NCBI GenBank assembly: GCA_024195585.1
Contig: SWBL01000032.1
Coordinates: forward strand, 124,001 to 188,000
Direction of reading: 5' to 3'
Origin: Aureobasidium sp. EXF-3400
Taxonomy: Eukaryota > Ascomycota > Dothideomycetes > Dothideales > Saccotheciaceae
Length of the DNA stretch: 64,000 bases
Within the stretch, counting starts at the first letter, position 1; each line of letters opens with the position of its first letter. The notes beneath the pieces are model-generated. The model searched no databases, was not told where the DNA came from, and was given only the letters and a program-made list of their open reading frames with translations. Of this stretch, positions 23,401 through 32,400 are shown piece by piece. The translations under genes were made by a program, and so were the position numbers.

Positions 23401-24939
23401 AACGTGATCATCGGTGTCCACAAGCATATCGGAGATGTACCTGAGCAATGCGTTTTCCTCCTTCGGGTCGAGGCCAACCCCGCCAGCAGAAGTGGCTAAA
23501 ATGCGTCCCGCACAAGTCACCCAGATAGAACGGACTCGAGGTGATTTGTCGTTGCGACGATTGAGAAAGCCTTGGTACGTAGAGGCGTGGACTGAAGAAA
23601 AAGAGTGAGGAGCAGCTGGTGTTGTGAGGAAGTTGTATGTCCGGGAGTATGCTGAAGGTGGATCTATGCTTTGCGAAGGGTATGCTGCAGGATCGAGCGC
23701 GATTGGAGTGGGAGGACCTGCTGCGCCAATACCAGAGATCAGATCACCGACTGTCTCGGTGGCCAACAATCTTACATCCACGTTCTCAGCGCTGAGTTCA
23801 GACTCGATCTGTGGAACAATGTTTTGTATGACCAGTGCGGCAGATCTCCAAAGCTCGCGAAGCAGCCTGTGAGCCTTTTCTAACGATTTGAGCTCTTCTG
23901 CAGACGGGCCAGCAGGCGGAGCGTCGCGGTCATTCTCATCTTCCTCCTCGTCTTCGTCGTCTGCACCAGGTCGTCTTCGCGACGTAGACTTCCGTGAGCT
24001 TGAGCCATCAATGCCATCCGAGAGGTCGGCAATGATTGAGTTGAAGTAATGTGCAACCATACGCGACATCTTGTCGGGACACGAGCTGCAGATATTTTTG
24101 GCCATATTGTAAGCCGGTGGAGGCAATTGAAGGTGGAAAGGACGCGACGATTCGAGAGCGGATTTGTTAAGCTGGAGAGGGAAGGTGGTAGGGTCGAGAC
24201 GAAGGAATTGTGCCAGTATGATATCGACCACATCGTTGGGTAGTGAAGGGCTCTCATCCACGACAGTAACGAGCAGACTTGTGACGTGATGCTCTACATT
24301 CTTGCCCAGCTCCTCGGCCTTGTCATTCTTGGACGTGTCTGCGAAGATGTCAAAGGCACCTGTGAATAACTTGTACAGCAGACCATCGGCACCAGGAATA
24401 TCCGTGAGCAGCACAATACTCTTTACTTCGTCGAGCGATCGAATGATGGACAGGTGTTGTTCATTGTAGGGATCCTGTGGGTTGCCGAGGGCAGGCAGGA
24501 CTTGGGTGATGATGAGAGAGAAGATCTGGTTCAATTGGGCGGCTTTGAAGGGAGCGTCAGGAGCCAGCAACTTGAACATTTCGACGATGCACAGGGCAGT
24601 CCAGGCCTTGACACCACGGTCGCGATGCTCGAGCAGATTGCGGTGGGCCAGCTCTTGGGCGACTGGCACGAGAGAGTCGCGGTGTGCATCTTCTTGGTCC
24701 AGCTGGCTCAGCTCAGTGTGCAGTGTTCTCAGGCGACGTAGCAGTTCAGCGACGGCAATGGGCTTCCCGGCGCGCCATGTTAACGATTCGTTGAAGTCCA
24801 GCGGCCTCGGGCCACCCTCGATGCTCTGATGCTCCTCCTCTTGGTCTTGCTCTTGTTCAGCAAGTGCTTCCTCGACGACGGGCTCTTCGACGACGACCGT
24901 CTCCTGCGCAGCACTGGCGCGATTGCGCGTTCGAGGCAT
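20455..24939 (-). CDS. PDS5: sister chromatid cohesion regulator Pds5 (1494 aa, single exon)
   Basis: This is the longest HEAT-repeat protein in the window. The first usable ATG is 24939 (MPRTRNRASAAQ); eight more codons are open upstream but have no ATG. Pds5-like landmarks include LLRRLRTLHTELSQLDQ, RGVKAWTALCIVEMFKLLAP, LVTVVDESPSLPNDVVDIIL, LLATETVGDLISG, DDHVRLAAVQAIGRCDFE and HNVRAEAMSLLGRIWGVAAG, the last typical of HEAT units. The C-terminal 200 residues are basic (KKRKSESTNTQAKKRARAS) then strongly acidic, ending with TRRSGRAGAKGKK, an AT-hook-like motif. Pds5 binds cohesin and controls its loading, release and acetylation. Length fits fungal orthologues. No intron was found. Confidence 0.93.
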   Translation of the reverse strand: MPRTRNRASAAQETVVVEEPVVEEALAEQEQDQEEEHQSIEGGPRPLDFNESLTWRAGKPIAVAELLRRLRTLHTELSQLDQEDAHRDSLVPVAQELAHRNLLEHRDRGVKAWTALCIVEMFKLLAPDAPFKAAQLNQIFSLIITQVLPALGNPQDPYNEQHLSIIRSLDEVKSIVLLTDIPGADGLLYKLFTGAFDIFADTSKNDKAEELGKNVEHHVTSLLVTVVDESPSLPNDVVDIILAQFLRLDPTTFPLQLNKSALESSRPFHLQLPPPAYNMAKNICSSCPDKMSRMVAHYFNSIIADLSDGIDGSSSRKSTSRRRPGADDEDEEEDENDRDAPPAGPSAEELKSLEKAHRLLRELWRSAALVIQNIVPQIESELSAENVDVRLLATETVGDLISGIGAAGPPTPIALDPAAYPSQSIDPPSAYSRTYNFLTTPAAPHSFSSVHASTYQGFLNRRNDKSPRVRSIWVTCAGRILATSAGGVGLDPKEENALLRYISDMLVDTDDHVRLAAVQAIGRCDFETIVQRIGSSGSVTTPDSVLSNLADRIKDRKHNVRAEAMSLLGRIWGVAAGAITEGNDRVRMLLGAIPSRIFDAIYINDREITALVQQVLYDSLLPLSFPPIKTKSTSNGDSQRVKDSQIPASQVEKASSPDAIRAERILVLVRDLEQKAKTVFFTFQARQSKRAQYLEAFLKRCEDYNGGVNAKNGKEGSGSLSKLIEFFARERPEPLVANEHLWKFAKKHDRRCYQLIRFAINPDSDYKKVVNAIKELTKRVEEQSGHTPAILTTLLPIIYQASVLVYSKSHVPTIVDISRTEDKGLGSSAHEVLREISTHNPEVFKAHVRSLCTTLQEQVPSKDKPTESGVVETLKACAGFAQRYPQEIPRERAFLQAMVQFALHGKPPIAAKHAVSVIVAADEKKDMYVKDIVTKCVQGFEYGEEGYLSKLAALSQLMLLSAKDTEDEHDNILEIAIQKVLLQVRTKAKSDDVEWQEEPDDECEAKIWALKILANRLRSYAMSVPDSEMESVVTELALPVFKLLNRVVDKDGELSKTQGETPKPHRARLRLNAAILLLKLCSAHKRFDALMEPKNFNRLIVIAQDPLPEIRSAFVDAIKKYLGQGRLPQRFYTLVFVYAFEPNAVIKNPASTWLKGRAAAFAKTNETVMETTFARFISLLAHHPDFSMEADNLRDFVDYMMFYLKAVATPANIALIYHIAQRMKSVRDGIDESKSENLYCLSDIAQAVIHRYQELQGWSLSVYSGKPRLPAGLFAPLPNHTVAQEIADKQYVPEKLMESIEDLVRDRLRTKKRKSESTNTQAKKRARASEGKSTKATTKKAKSVKTPRKRASNATASVPASEIRRSSRKSGAKSYLEQSDSEEEADGLDDADEDDSNDEESDAEDQEMDDAEEQEPEQAEAASDEAEQEAVEPEEPQEEIEAPAAEAPQTRRSGRAGAKGKKAPPAAAPKRSSRRKKNGVASDSELSDAPSDME

Positions 24940-25784
24940 GGGCTGCGGTATGGCGATGTACAAATGTCGGTGGAAGAATATGTACAGTACAAGGCAAGGG
25001 CAAGCTGCTGAATGGTCGCGGCTGACACGCGACTGTGGAAAGCGCGTCTCGAAGCTCTGACGCGCGGGGCCGGGGTTCGCTCATGCGTTTGCCTGGAAAA
25101 GATGCTGAGAAGCAACCACCTCTGATACGCTTCACTATTCTTCTTTTCAGTTATCGATACTTGCTCTGAAGCTCTGCTTTCATTTGTTCTGTCCCTTTCA
25201 GATATTCATTGGAGCAAACACCAAGTGATTAATCGTGTATCGCTACGAGATGTCCGGTCCTCGGCCTCGAATCTCGTGTCAAAGGTGGTCAAGATCCGTC
25301 AATCTCAGGTAAGAGGCTAAGTCTCGCTCTCATTACTGTCCATGGTACAAAATGCCATCTCAAATTCTTGCGCAATTCACTTTTCAAAAAGCTGGTACCA
25401 TCTGCCTGACTATGACATTCTGCGGTTAATATATAGATAGTGACAGGGTTGCCACTTTCACATTGCTTGTGACAGCGGCGACCCTGTTACTAATTAACAT
25501 ATCGGTTGTAGACCGGTTCATAGCAGTCCTGTTAGGTACAATCTTACATTATCCCTGATGCCAATTCTTACGAGTTGGACAGAGTTGCTCTCTCTACCCT
25601 TTGCATCATTTCAATGGTTACGGCTAAATAGAAAAGTTTCTGCCTCGTTCCCTGCATTGCTGTCTCAACCTTTATATCGCTGCCTAGTCAGATTGCTTGA
25701 ATACATCAACCTTCGCTAGAATTGTCCCACAATCTTACACATCGCCCAAAAGATTTCTGGAACCGTGTCCAATTGTTCTAGGAA
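24940..25784. promoter_or_regulatory. divergent intergenic region PDS5/aminopeptidase
   Basis: 0.85 kb between outward-reading genes. A short stretch with CAGGGTTGCCACTTTCAC and, 40 bases later, GGCGACCCTGTTAC forms an imperfect inverted pair (about 25444-25490). No gene was seen. Confidence 0.4.
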
Positions 25785-26969
25785 ATGGTCAGAAGACAAG
25801 AAGCTAGAGGGTCTACCCTAGAGCCTCGGATGCGCATTCGCGAGTTGTTACCAGATCTGTTTCTGGGCGATCATCTTCCAGGACCATTGAATTCTTTGAC
25901 CGATGTGCCTGGTATTGGAATCTCAACTCAAGAGATCACATCCACAGATGGAAGCATCAATACTGGAGTTACATGTATTACCCCACGAAAGGACTGGTCC
26001 CACAAAGCTTGCTACGCTGGCCTCTTCAGCTTCAATGGTTATGGCGAGATGACTGGAGCTCACGTCATCACTGAGAATGGGTTGTTGTACTCGCCTGTCA
26101 TCTTGACTGGTAGTTTTGGCATCGGTGCAGCTCATCAAGGAGTCCTCGAGTACGGTGTCAAGACCTTGGGCAAATCATTCATGGCATTGCCTGTTGTTGC
26201 AGAAACATACGATGGATATCTGCATGATTGTACTTCTTTTGCAGTTACGCCTAAGCATGTAATCGAGGGATTACAAAGTGTAAAGACAGGGGTGGCAGTC
26301 GAAGAAGGAAACTCAGGAGGTGGAAACGGCATGATCTGTCATGGTTTCAAAGGCGGCAATGGATCATCGAGTCGACATGTCAAGATTCCCTACCGAGACG
26401 AGACTTTCACAATTGCTTGCATGGTTCAAGCGAATTATGGAGCCATGAAAGATCTTCGCATCGCAGGCGTACCCATTGGTCGAATTCTTGCTGATGAGGC
26501 ACAGAAAGACGAGGCAAGGAAGAAGGCAAAGAAAGAGCTTGAGAAAGCCAAAGAGGAAAAAGATGGCAGTATCATTATCATCATCGCTACAGATGCGCCA
26601 CTGCTGCCTCATCAACTGACTCGTATTGCCAAGCGTGCCACTGTCGGTGTATCTCGGGTCGGCGGAATCGGACACAATATGTCTGGCGATATCTTCCTGG
26701 CTCTCTCCACCGCAAACGAGATTCCTGTCAATCAGCCAAGACCAGTGGAGGGTGAAAGCAGATCAACAATCGAGAAGGTCAGGGTGGTGGAGGATTCGGC
26801 AATGTCCTCGCTGTTTGAAGGTACTGCAGACTGTGTGGAAGAAGCAATTTACAACTCTTTATTTATGGCAGAGACGATGGTTGGATTTGAGGGACACAAG
26901 GTAGAGGCACTGCCTCTCAAGAGAGTCAACGAAATCATGAAGGAGTATGGTAGAGCGCAGATGACTTGA
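25785..26969 (+). CDS. DmpA/S58-family aminopeptidase (L-aminopeptidase/D-esterase type, 394 aa)
   Basis: One exon from ATG 25785 to TGA. The family is clear from RIRELLPDLFLGDHLPGPLN, LTDVPGIGISTQEI, TGVTCITPRKDWSHKACYAG, NGYGEMTGAHVITENGLL, GNSGGGNGMICHGFKGG and then GNGSSSRH. In DmpA-type enzymes the precursor cleaves itself before the nucleophilic Ser or Thr in the G(x)SSR region; here a Ser in GSSSR is the candidate. The region VGVSRVGGIGHNMSGDIFLA lies in the C-terminal subunit. A Lys/Glu-rich insertion (KKAKKELEKAKEEK) lies between. The expected product is a cytosolic N-terminal nucleophile hydrolase acting on small peptides or amides. Substrate is unknown and no neighbour suggests one. 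Confidence 0.9.
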   Translation: MVRRQEARGSTLEPRMRIRELLPDLFLGDHLPGPLNSLTDVPGIGISTQEITSTDGSINTGVTCITPRKDWSHKACYAGLFSFNGYGEMTGAHVITENGLLYSPVILTGSFGIGAAHQGVLEYGVKTLGKSFMALPVVAETYDGYLHDCTSFAVTPKHVIEGLQSVKTGVAVEEGNSGGGNGMICHGFKGGNGSSSRHVKIPYRDETFTIACMVQANYGAMKDLRIAGVPIGRILADEAQKDEARKKAKKELEKAKEEKDGSIIIIIATDAPLLPHQLTRIAKRATVGVSRVGGIGHNMSGDIFLALSTANEIPVNQPRPVEGESRSTIEKVRVVEDSAMSSLFEGTADCVEEAIYNSLFMAETMVGFEGHKVEALPLKRVNEIMKEYGRAQMT

Positions 26970-28448
26970 ATCGAGTCTGGCCTCAGTACTCGTACTTGCG
27001 CACCGTTGTCAACTTCAATGATGAGATACTAGATGAGAAGACAGGGCGGTCCGATTTGGACGGTCGAATAGATGACGTAGGAAGTGTCAGTGGGATCGTT
27101 ATCATACACCATCGAATCTGGCCGCTGGAAGGGCAAGTGTTCGAGGCTCGTCAGGGGTGGATGATCGAGATCGATATATGAAATTTTGCTTCCAAGCTCG
27201 TATGGCATATGCAAGGGGCTTTGATCGTACGCAGAGTCAGTGTCTCTGTATAAATGACGTTGCGTAGGTACTCTTCGACCGTCGGCAAGTCCACCTACAC
27301 CAACTCGACAAGTCGTTAGATACCATTTACTTCTTTGAGGATACTCCTCCTATGATAATCGTGATTTTCCAGAGAGAGTCGATATTGTGTTGCTTCTCAG
27401 TGGGCACAGTTCTGTTTCTTAGTGGTATCATGCATTCTTGTAGCTGCATTTTTCAAACTTAGCACACATCTGTCGGCATACAGAGAGTTCCCTGGAGATA
27501 CTGTGCCAGCAGCGGCGATGTATCTTGGATTCGGGACACGCTTGATCACCCAGATTCGACCGGAGTTGTGAGGACGCCACGAGATGCGACGATGGCGATG
27601 AGTTCCTTGTTGCGCATACATCTATTTGTGTAGCTGTACAAACACACGGTACTTTCTGGGCACACGTCAGTAGCCACTGAGACACTATCGTTAAATACTC
27701 AACAATTCTAACACTATAATGTGCGTCAGTATCTTGTAAGATATGCATTGTACATACTAGTGACGGTAGCCCACCACACCTCTGACCATTGCTAATGTTC
27801 AAGCCGAGCTGACATCTTTCACATCTCGCTCAGCACTCTCGACGGTACTATAAATTCTCGCCTTACAGCACAAGCATCAGGGCACCGAGGGCATGAGCAG
27901 TGAGTCACTTCTAGTGATCCCGGTCCCTTGTGTCCTTTCATGCTCACAGATCAGCACCAGCTAAAACCTATCGTCAAATACCAGAGCCGTATATGATCTT
28001 TGATGCGATAGGGAGTATGTGTGAGAGTGAACTCGCTGCAGCCAGGTTCTTTGTACGAGTCTTTGGACGAGCACCATACTGATCGTCCAGGACAAAAGCA
28101 TGAGAAACCAGTAGGTAGGTTTTAGAGAGTCCGGCAGAAAGTTTTAACAATATCGCGCGCTATGTTGAAGGGTCGAGGTTCGTGGTCGTTGAATTGGCAT
28201 CATAATTACTTCTTCACGGAACCCCGAAGAGATGTCGTCTCCAGACCTCATCCGAAAATGACATGCACGCATGTTTCATATCGACTGAGCTTCGTTGCCT
28301 TCACGATGCCTTCCCATTCGAAGTTATGGGATGGAGCTATCTTGATATTACAGTATGTTGATTGATGGTGGATTTTGTACAAAGCGAAACTACCTTTCGG
28401 CAGTTGCATGGTCAGCCGTTTGCAAGCATTTTCCTCATGCCCTTGGTC
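26970..28448. other. 1.5 kb intergenic region, no supported gene
   Basis: Short open frames on both strands (for example about 60 codons on the - strand at 27029-27208) show no family resemblance. No tRNA was found. It holds the 3' regions of the two flanking convergent genes. Confidence 0.4.
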
Positions 28449-29162
28449 TCATTTCTCCTGCTGCTGTTCTCTCTTTGCTCTAGCCTCGCTAGCGACACCC
28501 GGAATACCCAAACTCTCAAATTCCTCTTCGTATTTTCTCCATACAGCAGCATCGCGGGCCATGACTTTCTGACGCCGTGACTGCTCACCATAGATACGCA
28601 AGCGTTCATCTGCTTCTACGACACTACCGAAGATCATGCCGGACATTTGAAGGAAGCTGCAGCAGTGTCAGTTCGTGTTCATGCTCTACAAGATCCTGGT
28701 CTGTCGGGTAGACATATGACAACCCCGATAGACCGAATGAGAGTCCAGGTATGTTGAATTGGTATAATGATCAAGGAGCATTTGTACGCAGAATGTGCGA
28801 GCAACGACGTGCTCATTAGAAGCATAAGTTGAAAAACAGCCACAGAATGGAGAGACAAGAAGAGGGCACATACACTTTGAACTGAACTGTCAAACCACGG
28901 TATACTGGTGAATAAGCATATGCAATGCCAGCCGCGACAGCTGAGTAGATGCCCCACTATCAAGTATGTTAGTGAGCTGATCAAGCATACCATACGTTGG
29001 AAGATCCAAGCTTCTGAATCCAAGAGACTACTGTATGATTCAGACCGTCTCACAGGTTGGACGTACCCTTGCTGCTCCTGTAACAGCACCTCTTGTAGCC
29101 TGCCACGCCGCAGCATTCGTCTCCTCACTGTCTAGCTTTCCATGAGCACTGTTTGGTGGCAT
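28449..29162 (-). CDS. small conserved fungal membrane-type protein (128 aa)
   Basis: Exons 29162-29067, 28956-28874 and 28656-28449 (introns 110 and 217 nt) give a continuous frame. The start MPPNSAHGKLDSEETNAAAW is followed by GAVTGAARWGIYSAVAAG and IAYAYSPVYRGLTVQFKVFL, a single hydrophobic Ala/Gly-rich segment that could cross a membrane, then MSGMIFGSVVEADERLR and a charged Arg/Glu-rich helix to the C-terminus. The pattern resembles small mitochondrial inner-membrane or respiratory-assembly proteins, but I cannot name the family. Splice sites are canonical and restore one frame across all three exons, which supports a real gene. Confidence 0.72.
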
Positions 29163-29479
29163 CTTGATTCTTCGGTTGGTTGGTCGATTGACAGGTATCA
29201 ACAAACAAGCAAAATTCTGTCTTGTCTCGTGCTCTGGAAGATCGTGTCTGGTGCTCGGGATTAGGTTCGGGGTTTGAAGGTGAAGTGGAAGGAAATGATT
29301 ACGTCAGGATAGTGCCAAGACCATACTATGGCGTCTCGAAAACCCTCTCAAGCTTGTAAGCGCGACAGATCCAAGCATAAAGCGAATGACAAGTGATATT
29401 TTGCTATATATACAAGAGGAATTCGAAAGTGATGTTTTTATATACTATTACAGAAATTGATAACGTTGCCTTGAATGCA
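29163..29479. other. spacer between small membrane protein and SNF2 gene 3' end
   Basis: About 0.3 kb holding the promoter of the gene at 29162 and the SNF2 3' flank. The part at 29440-29480 is the sequence duplicated at about 3624-3675. Confidence 0.5.
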
Positions 29480-32400
29480 TCAGTATCTTGTGACCACTCT
29501 TCCGCTTGCTGCGGGCGAGGAGCTCGTATGAGCATTGGTCTGACCTTGAGGTCCAGTAACGATGTCCGTCTGAGGCATAGCTGGCGCCAAAGTAGGACGA
29601 ATCTCAGGACCGCCTGCAAGCTTGCGAGTTTTTGCCTTCATCACATCATTTTCTACCTCTGCCCTCTCCTCTGCTGTCAATTCCTCATCCTTTGACTCTC
29701 CCATTAACGTCTCCATAGTTTTGATGCTACGAATGAACTCGTCTTGGTCAATGTGCTGGTTGGCGATGATCTTGTCCATCACGTGTTCATCCTTTCCAGC
29801 TTCTGCACTAATGTCCTGCTGTAGGACATCGAAAGGTGCCTTCAGCCAATCTCCGGGCTTCTTGTTCGCATTTCGCATGGGGTTCTTCTTGTCCACGACG
29901 CGAGAAGAGAGACCTGTCTTGAACAACTGCTTGTCGTAGAGTGCGAATTCGAACGTTCCACCAGCGACGAAACGATAGACGAATACAGGCTTGGTCTGGC
30001 CCAGACGATAGGCTCTTCCGATGGCTTGCTCCTCCCAGGTCGGGTTGAAGGCAAAATCGAAGATGATGACGCGATTGGCCTGTTGGATGTTCAAGCCAAG
30101 GCCTCCAGCACGAGTGGATATGAGCAAGACATCGAGCTTGCCATTAGCCATTGACTTCAGCACCTTCTCACGCTTGTCCTGAGCAATATCTCCTTGAATG
30201 CGACCATAACGTAGGCCCATGCTCGACAGCATGTGGTCTAGGAAGTTCAGAGACGGTATGCTTTGAGAGAAGATGAGAACCTTGTCGCCAGCTTCGATCG
30301 AAAGACGCATAATCTTTCGGACTAGCAGAGTCTTGTAGGACAACTCAATGGAGTCATCTTCAGGTACAACTTCGAGCAAAGCATCCACTATAGCCTTGTT
30401 GATGTCATACTGGGAAATATGCGCATCTGCGTAGGCTGTGTCCTCGTCAACCACGGGCGATCCTTCATGCGCACGAGCGGTCCCAGGAATTGCGACTGCT
30501 GTTGACGATGGAACATCGGAGTCTGTCGCAAGGGGGCCTGCTGTGGACGGGCCTGCTGTGGCTGAGCTAGCAGGGACTTCGATCTCTGTAGCATTGAGTG
30601 TGTTTCTCTTGCCCTTCTTTTGCTTATTATTCATAGGCTCGAGTAGCTTACGACGGAAGATGATAGGGTGATTGCACAACAACTGTAGGATGGAAAGCCA
30701 TCCAAAGAGTTTGACCTGTGTGATTGTTGTGCCTTCTTCACCAGCCTTGCCACGGAGGATCTCTTTGACATAAGTCTCGTAGCCCAATTTCTGGCGATCA
30801 GTCAAGGGAATTGTCAGAACAAATTCGACCTTGCTCTTGAGTGAACCTTTGAGAACCGTGATATCGGCACGATTGAGCTTTGGAGCAATGATTTCTTTCA
30901 ACACCGCGAGCTTTTTCATAGACTTTCGCACTTCGGATCCGGTGCTGTCGACATAAGTTCCCGCTTCGATTGGTTCCTGGTAAACCGCTTTGAACTCGAC
31001 TTTGCTGCCGAGGAACTTGGGTGCAACCCAGTCGATCAAAGCGAAAATCTCTGCAGTGTTATTACTCATAGGTGAGCCTGTCAGACCGATGCGGCGTTGT
31101 GTGTTGATCTTGTGAACAGCCAAAGATGTCTTGCTCGAGTCGTTCTTGATCGAATGCACTTCATCGGCAATGACAATGTGAGGTTTTTGCAGGAGTAGCT
31201 TCTTGACCAGCACATGTTCTGCATCGTTGAAGGCTTGCGCCTTTCCACTCTGGTTGTTTATCAACTTGGTGAACATTGTATACCCACAGAGCATGATGCC
31301 ACCTAAGTGGCGCCAACTCTTTAGCTCGTCGAGTCTCAGTGCCTTGGATGACACCTCACTGCTCAAGCTGAAGACGTGGAACAGTTTATCAGGGCACCAA
31401 GTGGCAATTTCCTGCTTCCAGTTCGCCATGAGAGTTGGCGGACACAAAATAAGCGCTCTGAGCTTGCCCTTAGCCTTTTTCAGGTCGTCAGGAAGGGCAT
31501 CGCGCTTGTCCTTGTTCTTCACCGTCTCAGCTATTGCCGTGAGAAGAGCTAGACTCTGAGCTGTCTTGCCCAGTCCCATCGTGTGAGCCAGCAGACAGCC
31601 TTGACCATCTTCATCCTCGGGCGCAGTGATCTCTCTCCACATGAACTTGACGCCCTCGATCTGATGTGGCTTCAAGCGTTTGGCGATGGCAGAGTTGAGA
31701 TAGACATGTTTCGAAGGATCCACGTCGTCCGGCGTGTAGAGAGGCACCTCGTTCAGTCCATCCTCACCAGACATGAATGATCCGGTTTGGCTGTATTGGT
31801 GCTGCGATTCGTAGTTAGCAGCTCTCTCAGCTGCCTTGGCGCGTTTCCTGGCCGCATCCTGATCTCTCTTGACTTTTTTCTTGCGGGTGCTCGAATGGCC
31901 TGACTTGGCGTTCTCGATCTCATCATCGCTGTCTATAGTGATCAATTCGTGCTGTCTGGTTGTAGGAGACTTCCTGAATCGCTTTAGTGCTGTCCATGTG
32001 AATTTGTGCCAGTGGTTGCTCAAGTCATTGCCGTAACCTTCATCATCACCATCCCATGGCCATTCGTATCCAAAAGAAGCAATTTGCGACACGTCTGAGT
32101 CGAAGAATCTGTGATCTATGTGGAGATAGCCCAAGTAGATCCTGGCGGCATCTCGCATGACTTCGAACTCCGTTTCATCGTAACCATCGACAATCTCACT
32201 TCGCTGGTTTGTAGCAGAAATGGCGGCTCTGATTTTCGCGAGGCAAGTTGTCATGTTGCCGGTCAAAAGACGGACAAGTGACTCGAGTCGCTCGTCTTCC
32301 ATGTCGGACGCTAGCTTGAGCAACATTCGTCTTCTGTCCCCTTGCTCTTCAAGATCTTCGTATTTCCAGCTGCGAATTTGCTTGCAGGAGTCGTTGTCCG

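Noticed and set aside
27029..27214. Short - strand frame downstream of the aminopeptidase gene
   Set aside because: About 60 codons, no family resemblance and no partner exons; treated as noise.
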